NCBI RefSeq assembly: GCF_000214705.1
Contig: NC_015573.1
Coordinates: 1,573,001-1,637,000 of the forward strand
Direction of reading: 5' to 3'
Length of the DNA stretch: 64,000 bases
From: Desulfofundulus kuznetsovii DSM 6115
GTDB lineage: Bacteria > Bacillota > Desulfotomaculia > Desulfotomaculales > Desulfovirgulaceae
How positions within the stretch are numbered: position 1 is the first letter of the stretch; every line of letters begins with the position of its first letter. Shown here one piece after another: positions 24,485 to 32,510 of this stretch. The notes under the pieces were generated by a model. It had not been told where the DNA came from, searched no databases, and was given only the letters and a program-made list of their open reading frames with translations. Made by a program: the position numbers and the translations under genes.

Positions 24485-24994
24485 TCACTGAACTTTTTTC
24501 AGACATTCCCTTAACCCCCTCTCCTTCAGGCATTCGTATTCCGCCCACAGGTCTCCGGATTCCGGCTTCTCCCCGGTCATTGACACCACCAGCACCGGAC
24601 CATCCGGTATCCTTCCCGGCCAGACGCATGCCCTGTACGTCCTGCCGGTCGGGAGCACCGCCTGCCTCCCTTCCAGCCTCCCGCCCGCTTCCACCAGCCT
24701 TGCCGCCAGCCAGCCCAGGGCGCACCGGACGACGTACTCTTCCCCTGTCCTGGGCGCAGGGAACGTCACCGGGCACCAGAAGGGGTCCTGCCCCGGCGTC
24801 CAGCACCGCCGGGTGTAGCCGGAACCCCTTAAAATCCGCAGGGACTTCCGGCAGTGGCGCGGGAACAGCAGGGCCACGGCGGGTTCCGGGGCACCCCCAC
24901 AGCTTTCCAAAAACTCCAGCACGGCCAGGGCCTTGCCGGAACAGATTACCCCCGGCTCAATTTTCTTCGGGTCGCACAGCACCAACCTCCCCAC
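24485..24994 (-). CDS. Unrecognised protein with winged-helix-like N-terminus
   Basis: Up to 169 residues. The N-terminal third (KALAVLEFLESCGGAPEPAV, RHCRKSLRILRGSGYTRR) looks like a winged helix of the kind seen in plasmid replication-relaxation proteins; the rest is beta-rich. That comparison is weak. Several starts are possible because GGAGGTGGGGAGG overlaps GTG and TTG codons. A CTAG dyad operator lies immediately upstream, so it belongs to the same putative regulon as the zinc-ribbon gene and the Xer-like recombinase. Confidence 0.55.
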   Translation of the reverse strand: MGRLVLCDPKKIEPGVICSGKALAVLEFLESCGGAPEPAVALLFPRHCRKSLRILRGSGYTRRCWTPGQDPFWCPVTFPAPRTGEEYVVRCALGWLAARLVEAGGRLEGRQAVLPTGRTYRACVWPGRIPDGPVLVVSMTGEKPESGDLWAEYECLKERGLRECLKKVQ

Positions 24995-25000
24995 CTCCGA

Positions 25001-25022
25001 TACTAGTGTTTTATGCTAGCAT
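25001..25022. promoter_or_regulatory. CTAG dyad operator, copy 3
   Basis: CTAG centres at 25003 and 25016, 13 bp apart (TACTAGT-N8-CTAGCA), overlapping the end of the hicA-like pseudogene and just upstream of the gene starting at 24994. Confidence 0.5.
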
Positions 25023-25254
25023 ACTTCTTCCCCCTGTACCACCGAAGAAACTCTTCCGGCGTTACACCCAGCCGCTTGAGCATGACCGACACTTCCCGCC
25101 GGTCCAATCTTCGCCCCGGGTGGTAGTGGATAGTGAAGGTTTTACCTTCCCGGTTCCTGCCCACCACCACGGGGGACCCCAGGCCCCGCAGGCTGGAGCC
25201 GAAGGCTTTCACCAGGGCCTGTCATTCCTTGAACGTCAGGGAGGGCAGCTTCAT
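25003..25254 (-). pseudogene. HicA-like toxin gene with in-frame TGA
   Basis: From ATG at 25254 the frame reads MKLPSLTFKE, then TGA, then QALVKAFGSSLRG and the HicA-type end (TFTIHYHPGRRLDRREVSVM, LKRLGVTPEEFLRWYRG). The N-terminal motif is typical of HicA, so the TGA interrupts an otherwise complete double-stranded-RNA-binding-fold toxin. A shorter protein could start downstream of the stop. The ATG overlaps the preceding gene's stop (ATGA). Confidence 0.7.
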
Positions 25255-25454
25255 TCAGCACGACCCGCCTTCCTGACCAGGCCGTAGTCCGTCACGTGGA
25301 CGGTCGTCCTGTAGCCGGACAGGACCCGGACGGCGGCAAATTTCGGGTACATCTTCTCCACCACGCCGGTAAAGGCTTTGGGGTACAAGCCAGTATCCCG
25401 GTAGGAAACCGTTACCACGGAGCCGGGTTTAACGAGATCGGCCACTGTTACCAT
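25251..25454 (-). CDS. Small beta-rich protein of unknown function
   Basis: 67 residues (VADLVKPGSVVTVSYRDTGL, KMYPKFAAVRVLSGYRTTVH), SH3-like in pattern. ATG at 25454 sits in AAAGGAGATG; a GTG three codons later has better spacing. Translationally coupled to the broken hicA-like frame. It may be unrelated to toxin-antitoxin function. Confidence 0.6.
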   Translation of the reverse strand: MVTVADLVKPGSVVTVSYRDTGLYPKAFTGVVEKMYPKFAAVRVLSGYRTTVHVTDYGLVRKAGRAE

Positions 25455-25570
25455 CTCCTTTCTGTCGTTCTCAGCTCTCAAAAAAAAGAAAAACCGGTCA
25501 AACAGGACCGGCATATTGCCAACTTATAATATACCAATAAGTTGCCGGCGGGATATAACTTCTTTTAAAA

Positions 25571-25786
25571 GTAAGGAGCGGTAGGGTGCCCTCCAGGGGC
25601 GGGACCCTACCGCTCCTTACTTTAAAGTCTTTAAGGACTTTAAAGTATTTCGCCGGTCCCCGGAAGCCTTGCGGCACAAGGGCTCCCGGGATCGAAATGT
25701 CCTATTGATTACTAGTTTACGTCCTATTGATTACTAATCCGCGTCCTATTGATTACTAGTCTGCGTCCTATTGGTTACTAAGGAAC
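25571..25786. repeat. Origin-like module A: hairpins plus four 22-bp iterons
   Basis: In order: a hairpin with perfect 17-bp arms (25571-25587 and 25604-25620), a 28-bp near-palindrome built from ACTTTAAAGTC (25619-25646), the stem-loop motif AAGCCTTGCGGCACAAGGG (25664-25682), then four iterons GTCCTATTGATTACTA starting at 25699, 25721, 25743 and 25765, each exactly 22 bp apart. The last iteron reaches the 3' end of the Rep-like gene. Module B at 41.8 kb has the same plan. Confidence 0.75.
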
Positions 25787-26224
25787 ACTAGTTTGGTTAC
25801 CCTGGGCACCGCCTGAAACAAGCGCCTTCTTCCTCTTCCTTTCCAGGATTTCCTGATCCCGTCTTTTCATGATGAGGCAGTGTTCTCCGTCAAATTTCCA
25901 CCAGGCGATAACACCGGTTTTTTGCAGTCCGTTTAAAATGCGGCTAAGACGCTGGATATTTTTGTCTCTACGGTTGTCTTCCGCCCTCATCACATCGTCA
26001 ATCAGAGTGTCGATCTTAGGGTGCAGCGGCTGTCCTGGTCTTTCCGGGGTTACAGCCGACAGCCAGAAAAGCACGTTCTGCATCATCCTGGTCGCCCTCG
26101 TGTTGCCGTAAGTCGCCCGCAGGGCGGCCACCGGCACCCTGGCTTTCGGCACGTCCATCGACAGGGCATGAATGAGGGACGGACAAAGGTGAACCTCAAC
26201 TGTAGTATCCCGGCGTTCCTCCAT
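25778..26224 (-). CDS. Putative small replication-initiator-like protein next to iterons
   Basis: 148 residues. The C-terminal half (NIQRLSRILNGLQKTGVIAW, WKFDGEHCLIMKRRD) looks like a winged helix with its wing, followed by a basic tail. Its layout is similar to the C-terminus of the larger protein beside the other iteron array. Start supported by AAAGGAGGCGCTTGA. The gene end overlaps the last iteron region. Initiator function is inferred from the iterons; it could instead be a regulator that binds them. Confidence 0.55.
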   Translation of the reverse strand: MEERRDTTVEVHLCPSLIHALSMDVPKARVPVAALRATYGNTRATRMMQNVLFWLSAVTPERPGQPLHPKIDTLIDDVMRAEDNRRDKNIQRLSRILNGLQKTGVIAWWKFDGEHCLIMKRRDQEILERKRKKALVSGGAQGNQTSVP

Positions 26225-26306
26225 TCAAGCGCCTCCTTTTTTCGCCCGGCGAACGCCGGGCCAAATTCAGCGCCCGTCCAGGATAAACAAGTCTTTTTTA
26301 CCACCT

Positions 26307-26648
26307 TTACAGGCCCAGCAATATCCTTATCCTGTCCTCCACCAGCGCCATGACGTCACGGGAAACTCTGCCCAACCGGGCAGTCAGCCTCTCGGTCGAA
26401 ACGGACCGGATGTCCTCGCACTTGACGAAACTCGTCTCCTTCACCCCACCTTCCGGTGGGTCAATCCTCACGTGAAGCGGGATCCCTTTGTCTTTCGTGG
26501 TAATGGGCAGGACGACCACCAGTTCCGCAGGCCCTGAGTTGAACATGTCCACCGAAACCACCAGGGCGGGGCGCCTGCCCGCCTGTTCGTGACCGCGAAC
26601 AGGATTGAGGTCAACAAGCCAGACTTCGCCGCGCAAGGGGGTTGCCAT
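26307..26648 (-). CDS. mazF: MazF/PemK-family endoribonuclease toxin
   Basis: 113 residues with the full family pattern: LRGEVWLVDLNPVRGHEQAG at the N-terminus, RPALVVSVDMFN, VVVLPITT and SFVKCEDIRSVSTERL. MazF-type toxins cut single-stranded mRNA. The ATG overlaps the antitoxin stop (ATGA). Confidence 0.93.
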   Translation of the reverse strand: MATPLRGEVWLVDLNPVRGHEQAGRRPALVVSVDMFNSGPAELVVVLPITTKDKGIPLHVRIDPPEGGVKETSFVKCEDIRSVSTERLTARLGRVSRDVMALVEDRIRILLGL

Positions 26649-26896
26649 CAGTCGTCCCCCTCCAGGCCGTCACTTAAAACGACATCCCATTCCCTGCGTT
26701 CGGCGGTCTCGTCTCTCCACCCCTCCGGGTCGCCCTTCAAGGCGGCGTAGGCCTTGTTGGTCTCCAGCAGCAGCCACTGGCGGCGGTACGCCTCAACTGC
26801 CCGGTCAAGAACGGCATACATCGTCTCGCCCGTTTGTTCTGCTATTTCCTTTAACGTTTTCCACGCTCTGGTACTGATCCTCACGCTGGCTGGCAT
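26648..26896 (-). CDS. Ribbon-helix-helix antitoxin of the MazF pair
   Basis: 82 residues. RHH N-terminus (ASVRISTRAWKTLKEIAEQT) with an acidic C-terminus (AERREWDVVLSDGLEGDD) that would bind the toxin. Start at 26896 fits GGAGGGATGGAA; an ATG two codons upstream is possible. Antitoxin-first operon with mazF. Confidence 0.85.
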   Translation of the reverse strand: MPASVRISTRAWKTLKEIAEQTGETMYAVLDRAVEAYRRQWLLLETNKAYAALKGDPEGWRDETAERREWDVVLSDGLEGDD

Positions 26897-26902
26897 TTCC
26901 AT

Positions 26903-27125
26903 CCCTCCAGTACCTTGTTGTGGTTTTAATATACAATTCTGTATCTCATTCTGTCAACTTTTTTGATATCAGCGTCATGCTTATGGTCTAAGCCAATCGA
27001 CCACGCATTACGACATTTTTTCTGCCGCGGGCCAATCTCCGCCTTTACAGACGGAAATTTCCCGGCAACTTTTGTTTAAAAAAAGAGAAATCCCGCACGG
27101 AAACCGCTCCGTACGGGCCTCACCG
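26903..27125. other. Intergenic, hairpin-bearing
   Basis: A terminator-like hairpin with a minus-strand T tract (GGCCCGTACGG...CCGTGCGGGATTTCTCTTTTTTT, about 27075-27117) separates the stalk-domain pseudogene from the region before mazEF. No gene seen. Confidence 0.5.
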
Positions 27126-27524
27126 CTATATCCGCGTGGCCAAAAGCGCGAACTGCACCGGCACGAAGAGCCTGCCGTCCCTGATCTCAGCGGGCGCAGT
27201 CATGGGTATTTCTACGCCCCTCACCCACGCTTTAGCCTAGCCGACCCGGAAAACAGTCGCCCGCTCCAGCGTCCTGCCCGGCTTGACCGGCAGGTAAAAC
27301 TCGTCCAGCACGGGCGGTTCCACCTTCCGGGCGGTCACCATCACGCTGCCGTCGGTACCCGCCAGCAGGTCCGCGCCGTTGGCTTCAGCCAGCCACCGGA
27401 GGGGCACCATGAAAACGCCCCCGGTTGTGGTGTACGGCGCGGGGCCTTCGTAGGCGAAGGCGGGAACGGCAACAGCCAGGACGGTTAAGGCCAGCAGCAG
27501 CGCAAAAACAGCTTTACCGCGCAT
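27126..27524 (-). pseudogene. Secreted stalk-domain (copper amine oxidase N-terminal-like) protein with in-frame TAG
   Basis: Signal peptide (LLLALTVLAVAVPAFA) followed by a stalk-type repeat (GGVFMVPLRWLAEANGADLL). The frame stops at TAG after TVFRVG, yet continues in the same frame with KAWVRGVEIPMTAPAEIRDG and RLFVPVQFALL, the expected second half of the domain, before a second TAG. The lesion is therefore one amber codon inside a recognisable domain. Readthrough cannot be excluded. Confidence 0.7.
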
Positions 27525-27619
27525 GGCGCATTCACCCCCTTATCTTCCGAAAACTTTTCCGGAGCCACTCGGCTTGATTACACCCCTCCCTCCCGGCGGA
27601 AAAACTGGCCCCTGTAAAA

Positions 27620-27651
27620 TAAAAAGTCCGGCCTTTTCAGCCGGACATTCT
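27620..27651 (-). terminator. Terminator after the S1-domain gene
   Basis: GTCCGGC/GCCGGAC stem with TTTTTATTTTA on the minus strand. Confidence 0.8.
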
Positions 27652-28488
27652 CTACGCCAGCCTGCCGCCGCGCAGCCGCAGGTGCAGCTTTTTCTTCTCC
27701 CGGTCGAAGGCGGTGACCACAGCCGCCACCCTGTCCCCCCGGCGGAGCACGCCTCTCAGTGGCGGGGGAGCTATGCCTACCACGCCGGGCTTGATCTCCA
27801 GGAACACCATTTTCTCAGCCTGCCCCACTACGGCACCGGCCACCACGTCCCCCCGCTTGTAGACCAGGCCCTCCCACGGGTCGGGTTCAGCGTCCACCAA
27901 GGACAGCTTCAGCGTCCCGGTCTGCGGGTCCACATGGACCACCTTCGCCTTCACCGCCTGGCCGGGGCGGAACAATTCCGCCAGACGGTGCGCCCTGCTC
28001 CGGGTGGCCAGCTTCCGGGGCACCTCCACTAAGACGCCCCCGCCCGCGTCCATCACCAGGGAGGCGGGCTTATTGGTCGCCGGGTCCGGCGGCAGGACGG
28101 CCTTCACCACGGCGTCGATAACCATGTCGGGCTTCAGCGCCTGGAACAGCCTCTCCTGGGCGTCCGCTATTGCCTCCCTCCTGGAGCAGGCCGCCACGCC
28201 GTTCCCCCTGTCCAGCCCCCTGATTTTGACCAGGACTTTTTGGCCCACGAAGCGGGGCATAAGGGAAACGTCAGCCAGGCCGGTCTCAGAGGCGGGCACC
28301 ACGCCCTTAATACCGTCCCCCAGGTCCAGCTCCCAAACTGCCGTGTCCAGGTTCTCCGGCCAGGTAACTTTCTCTACCGCCGCTTCAACCGGGACGCCGC
28401 GCTCCTTAGCGAAGAAGAGATATTCCCATCTGTCGGCCGCGGCCTCGAAACCTTCGGGTTTCGGAATGTTCGGAATGAATGCACTCAC
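27652..28488 (-). CDS. S1 RNA-binding-domain protein
   Basis: 278 residues with three S1-type OB repeats, clearest at residues about 115-205 (PDMVIDAVVKAVLPPDP, GQAVKAKVVHVDPQTGTLKL) and 210-278 (KRGDVVAGAVVGQAEKMVFL, RRGDRVAAVVTAFDREKKKL). It resembles ribosomal protein S1 without the ribosome-binding repeats. GTG start with GAAAGGGGAGAACTATT. On an element full of structured leaders an S1-like RNA chaperone is suggestive, but the link is inference. Confidence 0.75.
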   Translation of the reverse strand: MSAFIPNIPKPEGFEAAADRWEYLFFAKERGVPVEAAVEKVTWPENLDTAVWELDLGDGIKGVVPASETGLADVSLMPRFVGQKVLVKIRGLDRGNGVAACSRREAIADAQERLFQALKPDMVIDAVVKAVLPPDPATNKPASLVMDAGGGVLVEVPRKLATRSRAHRLAELFRPGQAVKAKVVHVDPQTGTLKLSLVDAEPDPWEGLVYKRGDVVAGAVVGQAEKMVFLEIKPGVVGIAPPPLRGVLRRGDRVAAVVTAFDREKKKLHLRLRGGRLA

Positions 28489-28521
28489 AATAGTTCTCCC
28501 CTTTCTAATTGCTGGTAGTTA

Positions 28522-29097
28522 TTATTTACTGATACTCATCATCAGCGCCACAACCATCCAGCTTACCGCCGCAATAATGTGCTCCCTGCAGTCCTGCCCG
28601 GTCACCACCTCCCCTCTGTAGTGTCGTTTCCCAGTTCGTCCCTCCACCTCAGCGGCCCAGGTGTTCCACCGCTCCAGCTTCCCCTTCACCCGTCCCGGCA
28701 GGAAGTCAGGCAGGGGAAGTTTCGGCAGCCACACCCGGAACGGCCTCACCCCGGATTTCGTCATGGCGTCCAATACCAGGTGGCTCACCGCCCCCAGAAT
28801 GCCGGACAGCACCAGCAGTGGAGCACCCAGAAAAACGCCCGCCAGCAGGCCCAGGAACAGACCGGCAGGCAGGCAGAACATCACCGTGTGGGTGGGGCTG
28901 TCCCGGTGGCCCCATCTTTCCTCCAGCACAACCGCCAGCGGGCGGATTTTCCGGCCCAGTTTCGAGCCGGGGTGGTCTATGTCGGCCAGCAGACCGGCCA
29001 CGCCGCCCAGCACGGCCCCGGCAGCGGGCTGTCCGGTTAAAGCGCCCACCGTCGCGCCCAGGGCGGCCCCGGCCGCGAAGTGCGTCGAACCGGTCAC
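28522..29097 (-). CDS. YdjM-family membrane metal-dependent hydrolase
   Basis: 191 residues: HFAAGAALGATVGALTG at the N-terminus, LLADIDHPGSKLGRKI, HRDSPTHTVMF and several hydrophobic segments (LPAGLFLGLLAGVFLGAPLL). These histidines and aspartates match the YdjM/LexA-regulated membrane hydrolase family. GTG start after AAGGGGTGATTTATAC. Substrate unknown. Confidence 0.85.
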   Translation of the reverse strand: MTGSTHFAAGAALGATVGALTGQPAAGAVLGGVAGLLADIDHPGSKLGRKIRPLAVVLEERWGHRDSPTHTVMFCLPAGLFLGLLAGVFLGAPLLVLSGILGAVSHLVLDAMTKSGVRPFRVWLPKLPLPDFLPGRVKGKLERWNTWAAEVEGRTGKRHYRGEVVTGQDCREHIIAAVSWMVVALMMSISK

Positions 29098-29187
29098 GTA
29101 TAAATCACCCCTTTTATAAAAATTCCAGTAACCAGTCAGCTAGCTGACTGGCCCCGCCAGTTTTTTAAAAAAAGAACGCCCGACCCT

Positions 29188-31200
29188 TCACTGGGCCGGG
29201 CCAAACAGGTCGTCGAGCCAGTCCCTGTCCTCGTCGCCGCCGGTGTCAGCAGTATCAGTCCTGCTTCCTTTCTTCTCGCCCCCGCGCTTCCTGTCCCTGT
29301 CCGGCTTCGGAGCCTCTTCTATCTCCGGCATCTCCGGCAGCTCAAGCCGGAAGTCTTTTTTCGGGGCCACGTCCGCCAGCGTGGAGGCCGCCAGCTCCTT
29401 TATCTCCTTCGCTTGCGGCAGTTCCTCCCAGCCCAATTTGGTCAGGTACAGGGGCAGGCACCAGCGCATCAGGCACACCGCCGCCATGGAGTCCATCCCC
29501 GCCAGCTCTTCAGGCTCCATCAAAGCCCGGCGGACCACCGTCTCCCGGCGCTTCGCAACGTCCAGCCGGTCCCAGGGCATGGTCACGTCTTTCGATTCGC
29601 TGACGCTGTAGACTGCCGCTTCCCCTAACTGCTGGGAGAAGTACGTGGTAGTCGTCCGGTCGTCGCCGCCTAGAAACAGCCTTACCGGGCAGTTGCCCGT
29701 GATGACTTCCAGTTCGTTCGCCCCGTATACGTCCGCTAGCTGCTTTACGCTCTGGAGAATGAACTGCACATATATCCCCAGAGACCGGGCAGTAGAGATG
29801 ATCTCCGTGAAGCCGGGCACCTGACCGATGTTGGCGAACTCGTCCAGCAAAAATCTGGTCGGGTTGGGCAGCTTCCCGCCGTACTCGGCGGCCAAGCCGT
29901 ACAAGCGCCGGAAGAAGAAATAGTAGAACGTCGCCAGCACCGGCTTCAGGTGACCGCTGTTCACCGGCAGCACGCAGAACAGTGCCGCTTTCTTGCGCCC
30001 TAAAACCGACAGGTCTATCATCTGCCCCGGCACCCCGGCCAGGAGCTTCGCCACCGGCTCCGCCCGGATCACGCCCAGTTTGGCCGTCAGGCCGGATACG
30101 GCGTTGTCGATGTTGCTGGATACCGCCCCGCGCCATTCTTCCAGCCCCTCCCTGGGCAGCCGCCCGGCCCGGTATGCGTTCTGGAAGCGTTCGTCAAGTG
30201 CTTCAATCGGCCACGCCAGCAGGGAGAGCACACTCCTTAAATGCGCCTGTTCCGGCGGGAAGTCGGCCCGGAGCAGGTAGACCAGGGCTTTCAAGAGCTG
30301 GATCTCTTTCATCACAAAGTACCCGCTGCTGTCCTTGGCCGCGTTGTGCACTATGGCCATCGCAAACGCTGTAATTTCCTCGTCGTCACGACACTCCAGG
30401 ACCGGGTTCCACCGGTCGCCCCATTCGGGATACTGGAGATTAAATACATACACGTCATAGCCCTGCGATTTCAACCACGGGGCCAGCAGGCACGTCAGCT
30501 CCCCCTTGGGGTCGGTCAGCACTATACTTTCTCCCGCGCAGGCCGCCGCAATAGCGTTTGGGACGACAAAGCTGTACGTCTTGCCCGCACCCGTCCCGGC
30601 GGCCACCATTACGTGTCCCGGCAAAGGCGGCTTCCCTTTGAGCGCGGGCTGTGCCCGCACGATTCTCCCCTTCAAACGGCCCAAAACGATTCCTCCACCA
30701 AACTTGTCGTCCTTTTTCGGCGGGCCAAACTCGCAGATGTGGGCTATGTCCCGGTCACCCGCCCACCGCCTGGTGCCCTTGGCCGCGCTGTCGGCCACCC
30801 GCAGGCCGTGGACGTGCCGCTCGTCGTGTAATTCTCCACCCCGCCCACGGGCCAGGGCCAGCACCACCCCGCCCAGTGTGCCCAAAATTAACCCGACCCT
30901 GGCCATCCGGTTAGCCGGGTCCAACCGATCCATCGTCATCCAGCCAGCTATGTCCAGGGGTACGGCGGGCTTCGTTCCTCCTAAATGCTTTAAAGTGTTT
31001 ATCAAGTCAGCCGCGTACCAGAAAGCCAGCGCCAGCCCCACCCCCAGGGCCAGGGGGAACAGGGCGGCAGCGGTCCGGCGGGAGTACCGGTACGCCCCGA
31101 AAGCCGCCGCACCCACCAGTACACCAACCGGGAGCGCTGCGACCAGGGCCAGCCCTGCAAGCCCTATGACTGCGAAGGTCGCAATTTTCACCTTGTTCAT
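29188..31200 (-). CDS. virD4: VirD4/TraG-family type IV coupling protein
   Basis: 670 residues. N-terminal membrane anchors (ATFAVIGLAGLALVAALPVG and a second pair near residues 45-75) precede the ATPase: Walker A AAGTGAGKTYSFVVPN around 206-221, Walker B FLLDEFANIGQVPGFTEI, and VQFILQSVKQLADVYG. Coupling proteins feed the relaxase-DNA complex to a type IV channel. It is the strongest transfer gene in the element; no relaxase or VirB4 is recognised near it. The charged C-terminus (RDRKRGGEKKGSRTDT) may recruit substrate. Confidence 0.95.
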   Translation of the reverse strand: MNKVKIATFAVIGLAGLALVAALPVGVLVGAAAFGAYRYSRRTAAALFPLALGVGLALAFWYAADLINTLKHLGGTKPAVPLDIAGWMTMDRLDPANRMARVGLILGTLGGVVLALARGRGGELHDERHVHGLRVADSAAKGTRRWAGDRDIAHICEFGPPKKDDKFGGGIVLGRLKGRIVRAQPALKGKPPLPGHVMVAAGTGAGKTYSFVVPNAIAAACAGESIVLTDPKGELTCLLAPWLKSQGYDVYVFNLQYPEWGDRWNPVLECRDDEEITAFAMAIVHNAAKDSSGYFVMKEIQLLKALVYLLRADFPPEQAHLRSVLSLLAWPIEALDERFQNAYRAGRLPREGLEEWRGAVSSNIDNAVSGLTAKLGVIRAEPVAKLLAGVPGQMIDLSVLGRKKAALFCVLPVNSGHLKPVLATFYYFFFRRLYGLAAEYGGKLPNPTRFLLDEFANIGQVPGFTEIISTARSLGIYVQFILQSVKQLADVYGANELEVITGNCPVRLFLGGDDRTTTTYFSQQLGEAAVYSVSESKDVTMPWDRLDVAKRRETVVRRALMEPEELAGMDSMAAVCLMRWCLPLYLTKLGWEELPQAKEIKELAASTLADVAPKKDFRLELPEMPEIEEAPKPDRDRKRGGEKKGSRTDTADTGGDEDRDWLDDLFGPAQ

Positions 31201-31218
31201 AGTCCATCCCTCCTGTTC

Positions 31219-31449
31219 TCAGTTAGCTCCCCGGCGTATGGCTTCCACCACTTCCCGGTAGTGTGCCTCCACTTCCGGGTCCGCCGGGTTGCGCTCCACC
31301 ATCACCAGCAGGGACACCGGGTCGGTACCCCAGTGGTTAACGATCACCTTGCCGGCCAGGGCCACCGATTTATCCGCTAAAAACTCGTTGGCCCGGCGCT
31401 CCACATCTTCCGGCGGGCCGACGAAAATTTTTACCGCTCTCTCGCGCAC
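31219..31449 (-). CDS. Small unrecognised protein
   Basis: 76 residues (VKIFVGPPEDVERRANEFLA, KVIVNHWGTDPVSLLVMVER). Alpha/beta pattern; no family recognised. GTG start with AAAGGAGGTGACGCGGTA. Lies between an unknown gene and the coupling protein gene in one transcript. Confidence 0.6.
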   Translation of the reverse strand: MRERAVKIFVGPPEDVERRANEFLADKSVALAGKVIVNHWGTDPVSLLVMVERNPADPEVEAHYREVVEAIRRGAN

Positions 31450-31456
31450 TACCGCG

Positions 31457-31921
31457 TCACCTCCTTTCCCTTTCCCGTCCCCTCAACTCCCGCTCTCTCC
31501 CCCGGGGCTTTCCCGGTACCAGATCCACCAGCTCCCCCAGAGTCTTTCTGCCCAACCTGAATAACACGTTCCTCCCGGTCTCCCTATCCTTCGCCAGCGT
31601 CTTGACCACCAGGTACACCCTGCCCCCGCGTTCGCCCCAGGCCCAGTCCAGGGTTTTGCCCGAGTTTTCCGCCAGGACCCCCGCCGCCCTGAATACCAGC
31701 CTTTCAAGGTTTACCGGCTTCCCCGGTTTGAGCACCAGGACGACCACTTTCGGCCTGGCCGGGTGGGTGAAGTGCCCCCTGGCCCACCACTGCGCCGGGG
31801 AAATTTCACCCCGAACGTCGCGAAGCGGCTTAATCCTGCTCAAAAGCCACAGCACTTTCCTTTTGCTGTAAAGCGGGAAGGCCACCACCTTCCAGTTCTT
31901 GCTCTCTTCACGGGAAGGCAT
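31457..31921 (-). CDS. Unrecognised basic protein
   Basis: About 154 residues. Alpha/beta core (PKVVVLVLKPGKPVNLERLV, GGRVYLVVKTLAKDRETG) and a very basic C-terminal tail (RGRERELRGRERERR) suited to nucleic-acid binding. Its start overlaps the end of the upstream RHH gene. It might belong to the DNA-processing set, but no motif proves it. Confidence 0.6.
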   Translation of the reverse strand: MPSREESKNWKVVAFPLYSKRKVLWLLSRIKPLRDVRGEISPAQWWARGHFTHPARPKVVVLVLKPGKPVNLERLVFRAAGVLAENSGKTLDWAWGERGGRVYLVVKTLAKDRETGRNVLFRLGRKTLGELVDLVPGKPRGRERELRGRERERR

Positions 31922-31923
31922 TT

Positions 31924-32217
31924 TCACTCACCCGGCCCCCTGCCCAGCACCTGCCGGGAAATTTCGGCCAGAAAGTCGTCTATGCCCTGCTCTTTCGGCT
32001 TCTTCGGCCAGGCAACCAGGGCGGCGGCCAGGTAAGCGTAGTCCTTCGCGGCCCTGGCTTCGGCCAGAACCCCCTCCCGGCCGCCCACAGCCAGGTACAG
32101 CTCTATGGCGTCGGCCAGTACCTGCGTTATCGTCCGCCCTTCCTCCCTGGCGCGCTGGCGCAGCCGGGCCGGTAAACCGGCTGGCAGCCGGTAGGAAACC
32201 ACTTCGGTCTTTTTCAC
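31924..32217 (-). CDS. Ribbon-helix-helix DNA-binding protein
   Basis: 97 residues. N-terminal RHH (EVVSYRLPAGLPARLRQRAR, EEGRTITQVLADAIELYLAV) and an alpha-helical C-terminus. GTG start after GGGGGGTGATACCTT. Such proteins serve as auxiliary relaxosome factors or local repressors on mobile elements. Repeated TGTAAGAC motifs upstream could be its sites. Confidence 0.75.
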   Translation of the reverse strand: MKKTEVVSYRLPAGLPARLRQRAREEGRTITQVLADAIELYLAVGGREGVLAEARAAKDYAYLAAALVAWPKKPKEQGIDDFLAEISRQVLGRGPGE

Positions 32218-32285
32218 AAGGTATCACCCCCCGGATTTTTCCTGGACCTGCCTGGCTCCCGGCACGCGCCCGGCCCCAGGGCCTG

Positions 32286-32438
32286 GTGTAAGACGCACCA
32301 TTACAGGCGCGGCGCAGGCCCCCACAGCACCGATTTTGTAAAAATAAGGCGTGTAAGACACCCCAGATAGCTAAACGGCTGGGCCGGACAGGTGTATTAC
32401 ATCTGTTCTACCTTATGGGGATATTTTGTAAGACGCCG
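32286..32438. repeat. Three TGTAAGAC repeats upstream of the RHH gene
   Basis: GGTGTAAGACGCACC (32285-32299), GTGTAAGACAC (32351-32361) and TGTAAGACGCC (32428-32438). The first two are small dyads (GGTG...CACC, GTGT...ACAC). They may be operators of the RHH protein or part of an origin of transfer. Confidence 0.45.
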
Positions 32439-32462
32439 GAGCGGAGCGGAGAGGACGTCCTG

Positions 32463-32505
32463 TATAAAAAAAGAAAACCGGCAACCTGGAAATGGCTGCC
32501 GGTAC
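32463..32505 (-). terminator. Terminator after the HU gene
   Basis: ACCGGCA/TTGCCGGT stem followed by TTTCTTTTTTTATA on the minus strand. Confidence 0.8.
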
Positions 32506-32510
32506 GTCTG

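Noticed and set aside
23860-24491. Two overlapping plus-strand frames with hydrophobic stretches
   Set aside because: Neither has a ribosome site or recognisable domain, and the minus strand is equally open; described as uncertain instead.
25003-25254. Selenocysteine at the in-frame TGA of the hicA-like gene
   Set aside because: HicA proteins have no redox site there and no SECIS-like hairpin follows the TGA; a nonsense mutation is simpler.
25699-25786. CRISPR array
   Set aside because: Repeats are 22 bp head to tail with no spacers, as in iterons; the array at 41815-41900 is the same. No cas genes are present.
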